This document shows, piece by piece, positions 30,779 to 38,919 of a DNA stretch of 64,000 nucleotides. Under the pieces are notes generated by a model. That model searched no databases. It saw only the letters and a program-made list of their open reading frames with translations, and was not told where the DNA came from. This DNA comes from CAJBVW01 sp964457335 (lineage in GTDB: Bacteria > Myxococcota_A > UBA796 > SXON01): assembly GCA_964457335.1 (NCBI GenBank), contig CAYWGD010000007.1, forward strand, positions 50,199 to 114,198, given 5' to 3'. The position numbers and the translations under genes were made by a program. The stretch's first letter is position 1; the number at the start of each line of letters is the position of its first letter.

Positions 30779-33502
30779 ATGTCCAACCCGCCCCGCCCGC
30801 TCGTGGGCGCCTCCTCGGCGCCCACCCGGATCGAGACCGAAGAAGCAAGCGACAACGGGGATCGTCCGCCTGAAAACGGCGGGAGTCGCGCCACACCCGC
30901 CGGCGCGGAGACCTGGGCGGGTGAGTCGCTCGCGGGGCCGCCGGGGGATGCGCGCGCACCGCGGGACGATGCGCGCGCATCGTCCCGCGCACCGGAGAGC
31001 CCGCCGCCCGGCGCGCCACCGGGCGCCACGGAGATGACCGGGAGCGCGCTGGACGCGGACACGCCGTCGCCCCCGGCGAACCTCGCCGCCGCGGTCCCCG
31101 CCGCGCCACAGTTGCCCGAGCGCTACGCCGACCGCGGGCTCCTCGGCATGGGCGGCATGGGCGAGGTCCGCCGCGTGTACGACCGCGTGCTCGACCGCAT
31201 GGTGGCCATGAAGCTCGTGCGCGCGGACAAGAACGCCGCGCCCCACGTGCGCCAGCACTTCGTGGCGGAGGCCCGCGCGACGGCGCGCCTCGCGCACCCC
31301 GGCATCGTGCCGGTGCACGACCAGGGCGTGACCCCCGACGGGCGCCTCTGGTTCACGATGCAGGAGATCCGCGGCGAGGACGTGTCCGCGCTCATCGCGC
31401 GCCTCCACCGGGACGCGGCCGCCGACCGCGGCGAGGCCCGCGGGGCGCTCCCGGCCGGCTTCCGGCGGCTCGTGGACGCGCTGGAGCGCGCCGCCCGCGC
31501 CGTGGGCTACGCGCACGAGCAGGGCATGGTGCACCGCGACCTGAAGCCGTCCAACCTGCTCGTCGGCGAGCACGGCGAGGTCATGGTCGTGGACTGGGGG
31601 CTCGTGCGGCCCGCGGGCGTCGAGCGGGGCCGGGTGCAGGGCACGCCCGTGTACATGGCGCCCGAGCAGGCCCGCGGCGGCGCCGTGGACGCGCGCAGCG
31701 ACGTGTACGGCCTCGGCATGGTGCTCTGGGAGCTCTGCGCGGGGCACCACCCGTTCCCCGGCGCGCAGACGACCACCGTGATCGAGGTGCTCTCCCGCGG
31801 CGAGGTCCCCGGGCCGCCCCCCACGCCCTGGCTCGTGCCGGACGAGCTCCTCGCGCTCATCGCCGCCGCCACCGACGCGGATCCCGCGCGTCGGCCCGCC
31901 GACGGGGCCGCGTTCGCGGACCGGCTCCGGGCCTGGCTCGACGGCGAGAGCCGCCGCGAGAAGGCGCAGGCTCGCATCGTGGTGGCCCGGTCGATCGAGG
32001 CCGCCATCGCGGGCCTGCTCACGGAGGAGGAGGCCGCCCGGGCCCGCGTGCGGGCGCTCCAGGCGGGCAACCAGCCCTGGGAGCCGGACACCACGCGCGA
32101 GGCCGCCTGGGAGGCGGAGGACGCGGCCGACGCGCTCGCCCGCCGGGTGGTCGCGGCCAACCGCGAGATCGAGGACGAGCTCGAGGCCGCGCTCATCCAC
32201 GACCCCGACGCCATCGAGGCCCACGCGATGCTCACCCGCCGCCTCCGCGCCGCCCAGGCCGAGGCGGAGCAGCGCGGCCGGGCGCAACAGGCGGCCGACC
32301 TCGAGGTGCGCCTCCGGCGCCACGTCGGGTCCCTGCCCGCCGAGCACCCGGAGCGCCGCCGCGCCGAGACGTGGCTCCAGGGCGACGGCGTGGTCACGCT
32401 CCTCACCGCCCCGCCGGGCGCGCGGGTGGAGCTCCACCGCTACGTGACCCGGCGCCGTCGGCTCGTGCCCGAGCACGTCCGCACGCTCGGCGTGACGCCG
32501 CTCACGGACGTGGCGCTCCCGCGCGGGAGCTGGCTCCTCGAGCTGCACCACCCCGACCGGTCGGTCGTGCGCTACCCCGTGTTCATCGGGCGGGAGACGT
32601 GCTGGGACGGCGTTCCGCCCGGAGAGGCGGCGCCCCACCCCATCTACCTCCCACACCCCGACGAGCTCGGCCCCGACGACTGCTACGTGCCCGCCGGCTG
32701 GGTCGACGTCGGGGGCGACCCCGAGGCGCCCGCCGGGCTCCCGGGGCGGCGCGTGTGGGTGGACGGCTTCGTGATGCGCCGCTTCCCCGTCACGAACACC
32801 GAGTACATCGCGTTCCTGGACGACCTCGTGGCCCGCGGCGAGGAGGCCGCCGCCCTGCGGTACGCCCCGCGGGACCGCGGGAGCGCGCCGGGCACCTGGG
32901 GCGAGGTCATCTACGGGCGCACCCCGGACGGCCGCTTCGCGCTCGTGCCCGACGCCGACGGGGACCTCTGGCACGGCGACTGGCCGGTGATGATGATCGA
33001 CCACGTCGCCGCCTGGGCGTATACGCGCTGGGAGGCCGCGCGCGCCGATCGCCCCTGGCGGCTGCCGGGCGAGCTCGAGTGGGAGAAGGCGGCCCGCGGC
33101 GTGGACCGGCGCGTGTACCCGTGGGGCGACTTCGCGGACACCACGTGGTGCAGCAACCGCATGGCCTTCGAGGGCGTGCGCATCGAGCCCGTCGGCGCGC
33201 GTCCGACCGACGAGAGCCTGTACGGCGTGCGCGACCTCGCCGGCGGCGTGGTCGAGTGGACCGCCACGCGCATGTCGGTGGCGGGCGCGACGGCCGACGG
33301 CGAACGCGTGCGTGTGGCCGACGGCTCCGAGGAGAGCGAGGAGGCCTGGCTCGGCCGCACGGCCTCGTGGCGCGTCGCGACGCGGGGCGGCTCCTTCCTC
33401 CACAACCTCAACGCGGCGCGCGCCTGCTTCCGGCTCCCCGTCGATCCTTGGTTCTTGAGCTCGAACGTCGGGTTCCGGCTGGCGCGGTCGATCGGTCGCT
33501 GA
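30779..33502 (+). CDS. Ser/Thr protein kinase with PEGA-like and FGE-like domains
   Basis: 907 aa from ATG 30779; an in-frame GTG at 30764 is an alternative. Residues 1-~112 are disordered Pro/Ala/Asp-rich. The kinase domain (~115-390) is complete: GMGGMGEV (123-130), K145 (VAMK), HRDLKPSN (252-259), DWG (272-274) in place of DFG, APE (294-296). A helical region (~395-560) follows, then a PEGA-like domain (~563-645: LLTAPPGARVELHRY...LPRGSWLLELHH), then an FGE-like domain (~665-905: FPVTNTEYIAFLDDL, LPGELEWEKAARG, RGGSFLHNLNAARACF, VGFRLAR). The paired catalytic Cys of true FGE is absent. There is no clear TM segment, so it is likely cytoplasmic. Confidence 0.9.
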   Translation: MSNPPRPLVGASSAPTRIETEEASDNGDRPPENGGSRATPAGAETWAGESLAGPPGDARAPRDDARASSRAPESPPPGAPPGATEMTGSALDADTPSPPANLAAAVPAAPQLPERYADRGLLGMGGMGEVRRVYDRVLDRMVAMKLVRADKNAAPHVRQHFVAEARATARLAHPGIVPVHDQGVTPDGRLWFTMQEIRGEDVSALIARLHRDAAADRGEARGALPAGFRRLVDALERAARAVGYAHEQGMVHRDLKPSNLLVGEHGEVMVVDWGLVRPAGVERGRVQGTPVYMAPEQARGGAVDARSDVYGLGMVLWELCAGHHPFPGAQTTTVIEVLSRGEVPGPPPTPWLVPDELLALIAAATDADPARRPADGAAFADRLRAWLDGESRREKAQARIVVARSIEAAIAGLLTEEEAARARVRALQAGNQPWEPDTTREAAWEAEDAADALARRVVAANREIEDELEAALIHDPDAIEAHAMLTRRLRAAQAEAEQRGRAQQAADLEVRLRRHVGSLPAEHPERRRAETWLQGDGVVTLLTAPPGARVELHRYVTRRRRLVPEHVRTLGVTPLTDVALPRGSWLLELHHPDRSVVRYPVFIGRETCWDGVPPGEAAPHPIYLPHPDELGPDDCYVPAGWVDVGGDPEAPAGLPGRRVWVDGFVMRRFPVTNTEYIAFLDDLVARGEEAAALRYAPRDRGSAPGTWGEVIYGRTPDGRFALVPDADGDLWHGDWPVMMIDHVAAWAYTRWEAARADRPWRLPGELEWEKAARGVDRRVYPWGDFADTTWCSNRMAFEGVRIEPVGARPTDESLYGVRDLAGGVVEWTATRMSVAGATADGERVRVADGSEESEEAWLGRTASWRVATRGGSFLHNLNAARACFRLPVDPWFLSSNVGFRLARSIGR
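30961..30988. repeat. Perfect 28-bp palindrome inside kinase 5' coding region
   Basis: GCGGGACGATGCGC is followed directly by its reverse complement. It lies in the disordered linker of the kinase gene (codons ~61-70). It may form a hairpin in the early mRNA. Confidence 0.6.
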
Positions 33503-33541
33503 CCGGCCACTCCCGGATTTGCGCGCCGCGCGCGAATCGAG

Positions 33542-34321
33542 TCAGGCGCCGAACACCCGCGGAAACGTGCGCGGTGCCTTCTTCGTGCGCACACAGCGCG
33601 TGCTCGCCGGGAGGTAGCAGACGGTGAACGCGCGCCGGGGCGCGTCGGTGACGTTTGGTCCCGCGCGGTGCCACGCCAGGTTGTGCAGGAGCACCACGTC
33701 GCCGGCGCGCGCGGGCACGGCGAGCGCGCGCGTGTCGGCGTCCGCGGCGTGGACCCGCGCGTCGGGCACGACGCCGCCGAGGGGTGTGGCGAGCCCGGCG
33801 AGGTGGCTCCGCGGGAGCACCTCGAGGCAGCCGGCGGCGGGCGGCGCGTCGTCGAGCGCGGTCCAGAGCTGGAGCGAAGGATCCCGGTCGAGGCCCCAGA
33901 GGCGCCCGGCGTCCTGGTGCCAGGGCGTGTCGCTGCCGATCCGCGGCGCCTTGGAGAAGAGCACGGCCCGGTACAACGTGACATCCGTCCCGACGATGCG
34001 CGTCGCCACGCGCGCGAACACCGGGTTCTCGATCCAGGCGCGGAACAGCGCGTCCCGCTCGAGCTTCTCGACCTTGCGGTAGGCCCGATCCGGGCCCGCC
34101 CAGCCGGGCACCTTGGCGACGTCCGCGTAGCGGCCGGTCTCGCCCTCCGCCTGGAAGAAGAGCCCCGGGTCGGGCACGCGCCCGGTGACGAGATCGTCGA
34201 CGCGCTTCCGGAGCGCTTCCAACGTTGGTCGGCTCGCGACGCTTGGGAGCAGCGCCCACCCCTCGGCGCGGTAGTGCCCCACGGCGGCGTCGAGCTCCGC
34301 GTCCGAGACCTCCCGGGTCAC
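33542..34321 (-). CDS. Phytanoyl-CoA dioxygenase (PhyH) family Fe(II)/2-oxoglutarate oxygenase
   Basis: 259 aa from GTG 34321, overlapping the aldo/keto reductase stop by 4 bp (GTGA). The iron ligands are visible as H135 and D137 (TPWHQDAGRLWG) and distal H218 (LAWHRAGPN). R229 is placed to bind 2-oxoglutarate. The double-stranded beta-helix core includes LQLWTALDDAPPAAGCLEVLPRSH. The family hydroxylates small molecules or acyl groups. The coupled reductase suggests a shared small-molecule modification, but the substrate is unknown. Confidence 0.9.
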   Translation of the reverse strand: MTREVSDAELDAAVGHYRAEGWALLPSVASRPTLEALRKRVDDLVTGRVPDPGLFFQAEGETGRYADVAKVPGWAGPDRAYRKVEKLERDALFRAWIENPVFARVATRIVGTDVTLYRAVLFSKAPRIGSDTPWHQDAGRLWGLDRDPSLQLWTALDDAPPAAGCLEVLPRSHLAGLATPLGGVVPDARVHAADADTRALAVPARAGDVVLLHNLAWHRAGPNVTDAPRRAFTVCYLPASTRCVRTKKAPRTFPRVFGA

Positions 34322-35268
34322 CGGGCGTACCTCGCGTCGGTGCCGACGAGGTCGACGTAGACGGCCTCGACGCGCGCGCGCACGTCGGGCGGGAGCGAGC
34401 GGTCCCGCGCCGCGAGGGCCGCGTCGAGGTGCGGGAGGGTGCCGGGCCCGACGAGCACCGAGTCCACGCCGGGGTGGCCGAGCACGAAGGTGTAGGCGAG
34501 GTCCACGAGCGACATCCCGGCGTCGTCCGCGAGGCCGCGCAGCGTCTCGACCGCCGCGAACAGCGCCGGCTGCCAGTAGCGGCGCCGGTAGAGCGGGTTC
34601 TTGTCGAAGCGCGAGCCCTTCGGGGGCGCGTCCCCGGGCTGGTGGCCCCCCGCGAGGAGCCCGCCCGCGAGCGGGTTGTAGACGGTCGTGTGGACCGGGT
34701 GCCGCGCCGCGTAGCGGAAGTACTCCACGTCGAGCTGCCGAACGAGCGCGTTGTAGAGCTGCTGGGCCACGGCGGGCGGCGGCAGGTCGAAGGCCGGCGC
34801 GAGCTGCCGGAGCTCGAGGATCTGCCACGACGCGAAGTTGGAGACGCCCCACGCCCGGATCTTCCCGGCGCGCCGCAGCCCCGCGAGGGCGCCCAACGTC
34901 TCCTCGAACGGCGTCGCGGGGTCGGGCGCGTGCAGGTAGTAGAGGTCGATCGTGTCACGGCCCAGGCGCGCCAGGCTCGCGTCGCACGCCGCGCGGATCG
35001 TGGCCCCCCCGAGCCCCTCCGCGCCGCCCGGGCCGCGCGCGAGGCCCACCTTGCTCGCCACGAGCACGTCCCGACCCCGGCTCGCCTCCCCGACGATCCG
35101 CTCGGACTCGCCGTCGGTGTAGACGTTGGCCGTGTCGAGGAGCCCGACGCCGCCCTCGATCGCGCGCGCCACGATGCGCAGGGCCTCCGCCTTCGGCGTG
35201 CGCTTGCCGAAGTTCATGCAGCCGAGCGTGAGGGCGGCGGTGGGGGTGGTCTTGGGGGTCAGGTACAC
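34318..35268 (-). CDS. Aldo/keto reductase
   Basis: 316 aa from GTG 35268. The catalytic tetrad fits: D45 and Y50 (LLDTANVYTDGESE), K73 (VASKVG), H113 (YYLHAPD). It also has GVSNFASWQILEL, YNPLAGGLLAG and a C-terminal GVDSVLVGPGTLPHLDAA, resembling the AKR class that uses NADPH on aldehydes/ketones or sugars. It is coupled to the PhyH gene downstream and preceded by the NamZ gene across a recurrent hairpin. Another in-frame start upstream would run into that hairpin, so 35268 is preferred. Confidence 0.92.
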   Translation of the reverse strand: MYLTPKTTPTAALTLGCMNFGKRTPKAEALRIVARAIEGGVGLLDTANVYTDGESERIVGEASRGRDVLVASKVGLARGPGGAEGLGGATIRAACDASLARLGRDTIDLYYLHAPDPATPFEETLGALAGLRRAGKIRAWGVSNFASWQILELRQLAPAFDLPPPAVAQQLYNALVRQLDVEYFRYAARHPVHTTVYNPLAGGLLAGGHQPGDAPPKGSRFDKNPLYRRRYWQPALFAAVETLRGLADDAGMSLVDLAYTFVLGHPGVDSVLVGPGTLPHLDAALAARDRSLPPDVRARVEAVYVDLVGTDARYAR

Positions 35269-35295
35269 GGGGGTGCTCGCTCGACACGAGAGGAC

Positions 35296-35328
35296 GGGGG
35301 GCGTTGCGGGGGGCCCCCCCCCCGCCCC
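35296..35328. terminator. Recurrent G-run/C-run hairpin, copy 3
   Basis: The GGCGTTGCGGGGGG core and C-run match 6286-6322 and 10596-10628. It sits 14 bp beyond the NamZ-type gene stop on the minus strand and before the aldo/keto reductase start, consistent with a partial terminator or attenuator inside the gene cluster. Confidence 0.5.
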
Positions 35329-35342
35329 GAGATCCAGAAGAC

Positions 35343-36509
35343 CTACCGCTCGTACAGGAGCACCGAGGCGCGCGCCTCTTCCCACGCGGTGAGCTCGGGC
35401 TTCCAGCTCTCCAAGAGATCGCGCGGGCGGACCTTGCTCTCGAGCCCGACGCGCAGCTCGGCGGAGCCGTTCAGCAGGTCGATGGCGATGGGCGTGTCGA
35501 CGAACTCGTAGGTCTCGGTGCGCCAGCGGAAGTGGTCCGGGGCGGCGCGCAGCGCGGCTTCGAGCACGACCATGCCCAGCAGGAAGCTCTCGAGGCGGTC
35601 CGCGTCGGTGACGGTGACCTCCACGCCGTTGCAGGGCGTGCCGCCGAACTTCTGGAAGCGCGGCTCGAAGGTGGCGGCGCGGAAGGCGGCGCCTTCGAGG
35701 CCGTTGTCGACGGCGCCGCGGCGGCAGAGGCGGGTGAACTCGGCGGCGTCGAGCCAGGGCGCGCCGACGAGGTGGAAGGGGCGCGTGGTCCCGCGGCCCT
35801 CGGAGAGGTTGGTGCCTTCGATCAGGCACATGCCCGGGTAGAGCACGGCCGTTTCCAGCGTGGGCATGTTGGGCGAGGGGTACACCCAGGGGAGGCCCGT
35901 GGCGTCGAAGCGGCGCGTGGGGTCCCAACCCTCGCACTTCAGCACGTCGACCTTCGCGCGGATGCCGAGCACGTCGCGGAAGTAGACCGCGAGCTCGCCC
36001 ATCGTGAGCCCGTGGCGCACGGCGAGCGGGTAGGCGCTCACGAAGCTCTCGAAGCCCTTGCGGACCACGTTGCCCTCGACGGTGACGCCGTCGATCGGGT
36101 TCGGCCGGTCGAGCACGACGATGCGCGTGCCGGTGGTGGCCGCGACCTCCATCAGGTACCCGAGCGTGGCCTGGTACGTGTAGTAGCGCGTGCCGATGTC
36201 CTGGATGTCGAACAACACGACGTCGAGGTCCGCGAGGTGCGCGGGGTCGGGGCGGAGCGAGGCCGCCGAGTCCCCGTAGAGCGACACGACCGCGGGGCCC
36301 TCGTGGTCGACCGAGATCATGTCCTGCGCGGTGGCGTGCAGGCCGTGCTCGGGCGTGAAGATGCGCCGCACCGGCACGTCCGCGGCGGCGAGGCGGTCCA
36401 GCAGGTGGTCGAGGTTCGCGTCGACCGCCGTGTGGTTGCAGCAGACGCCCACGCGGAGCCCGCGGAAGCGGGCGGGATCGTCGAAGAGCACGTCGAAGCC
36501 GGTGCGCAT
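35343..36509 (-). CDS. DUF1343/NamZ-type exo-beta-N-acetylmuramidase
   Basis: 388 aa from ATG 36509. Family signatures are clear: RVGVCCNHTAVDANLDHLLDRL, RIFTPEHGLHATAQDM, VVLFDIQDIGTRYYTY, VVLDRPNPIDG, GLTMGELAVYF, EGWDPTRRF, WVYPSPNMPTLETAVLYPGMCLIEGTNLSEGRGTTRPFHLVGAPW. NamZ proteins remove terminal N-acetylmuramic acid from peptidoglycan fragments in cell-wall recycling. No signal peptide is apparent in the called frame, so it may be cytoplasmic, unlike secreted relatives. It is flanked by the ASST-like lipoprotein and the aldo/keto reductase on the same strand. Confidence 0.9.
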   Translation of the reverse strand: MRTGFDVLFDDPARFRGLRVGVCCNHTAVDANLDHLLDRLAAADVPVRRIFTPEHGLHATAQDMISVDHEGPAVVSLYGDSAASLRPDPAHLADLDVVLFDIQDIGTRYYTYQATLGYLMEVAATTGTRIVVLDRPNPIDGVTVEGNVVRKGFESFVSAYPLAVRHGLTMGELAVYFRDVLGIRAKVDVLKCEGWDPTRRFDATGLPWVYPSPNMPTLETAVLYPGMCLIEGTNLSEGRGTTRPFHLVGAPWLDAAEFTRLCRRGAVDNGLEGAAFRAATFEPRFQKFGGTPCNGVEVTVTDADRLESFLLGMVVLEAALRAAPDHFRWRTETYEFVDTPIAIDLLNGSAELRVGLESKVRPRDLLESWKPELTAWEEARASVLLYER

Positions 36510-36598
36510 GGACCCTCCGCCGCCGGGCTATCCCGCGTGGCGCCTCCGGGCCCGGGCCGCGCGCCGGGCTGGACGGACGCCGGCGAGGCACGGGCGCC

Positions 36599-37924
36599 TC
36601 AGTAGAACGTGTCGACGTAGTCCGCGAACGCGAAGGCGGCGCCCAGGTCGAGGTTGAGGCGCCAGGCGAGCGCGCCATCGGGCTCGACGGCGTCGAGCTG
36701 GCCGGAGGTGGTCCAGTCCACCAGGGTGACGCCGTCGTCGCGCCGGGTCGCCGAGCCGAGGAAGGGCACCAGCAGGCAGCGCTCGGAGGTGTAGGTCCAC
36801 GTGGCGCGCGCCGTGTCCCCGTCGAGGGTGATGCCGGTGGCGCGGGAGCAGCTCTCGGGGTCGTGGATGTCGCCCCGGTTGAACACGAGCACGCCGCCAT
36901 CGACCGCCTGGACGCTGTGTGGGAAGTCGACGAGGTCGGCGCCGTCCGGGTTGGCGAAGTCGCCCTCGTCGGCGAGGCGCCAGTCGATCTCGCCGGTGGC
37001 GCGGTCCACGCGGAGCACGGACTGGTCGAAGGTGGTGGTGAGGAGGAAGCCGTCGCCGTCGGGATCGTGGGCGAGCCCGTTGACGTGGGACCAGTCCTCC
37101 ACCTCCGGGTCGGCCGGGTACCAGCCCTGTTGCCAAGCCCGGTTGGTGTCGGGGATGAACCAGTCGAAGACGTTCCAGACGGTGCGCGTGCCGCCGTCGG
37201 GCGCGATCTCGACGACGGTGTCGCCGAGGAGCTTGCGCCCGTCCACCTCGCGGACCTCCCAGCCCAGGGTCGCCACGGCCCCGTCGGGGAGCTGCACGAA
37301 GTCGGTGTGCGCGCCGGGGGCCTGGATCGGCGCGAGGAGCGTGCCGTCGAGGCCGATCCGGTAGATGTACCCGGGCTCGTCGGCGGCCTCGGCCTGCACG
37401 TTCGCGAGGATCGCGGTCCGGTCGAGCGCGAGCTCGGCGCCGAAGAAGCTGGTGGTCTTCTCCCCGCGGTCCTCGGACCACGCCCACACGTACTCGCCCT
37501 CGGCGTCCAGGACGGCGAGCCCGCTCGCGTCGGCCTGCAGCACGGGCACGATCGTGTAGGCCGGGCCGTCCGCCGCGGACCCGGTGAGGGTCACGTCCGG
37601 GAGGCCCGCGAAGAGCTCGCCGGTGGTGATCGTGCCGGCGCAGGTGTCGTCGCCCACGACCACGTCGAAGTCCACGGCGGACGCGGCGCGGTTGCCGACG
37701 AGGAGCGCCTCGTGGCGCGTGCCCGTGCTAGGCGGCGTGGCGACGGGGCCCGCCGGCGTCGTGAAGTGGACGTACCCGGTCGTCTCGGTGGGCGTCTCCC
37801 AGGTCACGCGGACGACGGTGGGGACGTCCGCGAGCGTCGCGGTGACGACCGCGACGTCGCAGTCCACCGCGGTGTCGGCGCGCGGCGTGCACGCGCCGAG
37901 CAGGGCGAGCGCGAGGAGGGTCAC
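36599..37924 (-). CDS. Arylsulfotransferase (ASST)-like propeller lipoprotein
   Basis: 441 aa from GTG 37924, overlapping the upstream stop by 4 bp (GTGA). The lipoprotein signal VTLLALALLGAC puts Cys at 12. A fibronectin-like N-terminal domain (~25-110) precedes a propeller with ASST-like features: VLDAEGEYVWAW, GAHTDFVQLPDGAVATLGWEVRE, DWSHVNGLAHDPDGDGFLLTT, FPHSVQAVDGGVLVFNRG. The histidines in GAHTDF, DWSHVNG and FPHS fit the positions used in aryl-sulfate sulfotransferases. Catalytic activity is not certain. It would act in the periplasm or on the surface. Confidence 0.78.
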   Translation of the reverse strand: MTLLALALLGACTPRADTAVDCDVAVVTATLADVPTVVRVTWETPTETTGYVHFTTPAGPVATPPSTGTRHEALLVGNRAASAVDFDVVVGDDTCAGTITTGELFAGLPDVTLTGSAADGPAYTIVPVLQADASGLAVLDAEGEYVWAWSEDRGEKTTSFFGAELALDRTAILANVQAEAADEPGYIYRIGLDGTLLAPIQAPGAHTDFVQLPDGAVATLGWEVREVDGRKLLGDTVVEIAPDGGTRTVWNVFDWFIPDTNRAWQQGWYPADPEVEDWSHVNGLAHDPDGDGFLLTTTFDQSVLRVDRATGEIDWRLADEGDFANPDGADLVDFPHSVQAVDGGVLVFNRGDIHDPESCSRATGITLDGDTARATWTYTSERCLLVPFLGSATRRDDGVTLVDWTTSGQLDAVEPDGALAWRLNLDLGAAFAFADYVDTFY

Positions 37925-38835
37925 GAGGCGCCGACCAGGACGGTGACGAACCGCGGGGTCGGGTTGGTGCAGCTGGAGCAGGTGAGCGCGAAGAGCCAGG
38001 TCCCGTCGGCGTCGATGCCGGGGAAGGGGCGGGGGCCGGCGAGCGTGGAGAGGTCGACGGAGCGGCCGCTCGTCGGGGCGGACCACACGTCGTCGGTCCT
38101 CGTGAGGAGGTCGAAGACGTGCTCCTCGAGCTCGGCCAGCGGCGCGTCGTAGCGGGCGACGGAGACGCCGTCGACGGAGCCGAGCGCGAGCGGGTTCCCG
38201 CGGCCGTCGACGGTGAGGCCGTCCCACGCGAGGAGCAGGGCGGGGTCGTCCGCGGGGACGCGCACCGGCGCGAGGGAGCGGAGGTCGACCTCGACCGCGA
38301 GGCGGCCCGTGTCGTCGGTGAGCGACACGGTGGTGTCGCCGTCCGCGCGGGGGTCGAGGAACGCGAGGGCGGCGGCGCCGGGCTCGCCGGGGCGCGCGAG
38401 CGCGAGGAGCCAGGTGGCGGCGCCCTCCTCGAAGTAAGCGCTCACGTCGACCGCGCTCCCGAGGATGCCGAAGTCGGAGAGCCGGCACGCGGCGTCCGAG
38501 GGCTCGCAGACGACGTAGAGCGTCACGTCGGACTGGAAGACCGTGTCCGCGGCGAGGCCCTCGGCGACCTCGGCGGGCGAGAGGTCGCGGAAGGCGACGA
38601 GCTTCGCCTGGGCGACGTCGGCCAGCGGGTCGAGCGCGTGGCCCTGCAGGTCGCGCGTGAGCGCGGGCCAGCGCAGGGTGACGTCCGTGAGCGCGCGCGC
38701 GGGGAGCACGTCGACGGCGAGGTCGGCGGTCCACGCGAAGTTGTTCGCGTCGGCGAGCGCGCAGGTGGTGCAGGGCGGCTCCGCCGCGGGCGGGGCGCAC
38801 GCGGCGAGCAGGGCGGGGGTGAGGCGGCGGAGCAC
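37921..38835 (-). CDS. Lipoprotein of unknown function with CxxC motifs
   Basis: 304 aa from ATG 38835. The signal MLRRLTPALLAAC has Cys at 13. CTTC follows near residue 22 and CSSC near the C-terminus, which could form disulphides or bind metal. The body is beta-rich (DVTLRWPALTRDLQGHALDP, DTTVSLTDDTGRLAVEVDLRSL). No family is recognised. It is the first gene of the minus-strand run that includes the ASST-like, NamZ-type, AKR and PhyH genes, and its stop overlaps the ASST-like start. Confidence 0.75.
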   Translation of the reverse strand: MLRRLTPALLAACAPPAAEPPCTTCALADANNFAWTADLAVDVLPARALTDVTLRWPALTRDLQGHALDPLADVAQAKLVAFRDLSPAEVAEGLAADTVFQSDVTLYVVCEPSDAACRLSDFGILGSAVDVSAYFEEGAATWLLALARPGEPGAAALAFLDPRADGDTTVSLTDDTGRLAVEVDLRSLAPVRVPADDPALLLAWDGLTVDGRGNPLALGSVDGVSVARYDAPLAELEEHVFDLLTRTDDVWSAPTSGRSVDLSTLAGPRPFPGIDADGTWLFALTCSSCTNPTPRFVTVLVGAS

Positions 38836-38919
38836 GCCCTCACGATGGCCTCGGGGCGGCTCGTGGACCGGGCGATCCGGCGCCCGGCGAGGGCTTTTGA
38901 CACCGCGCCCACAGGAGCC

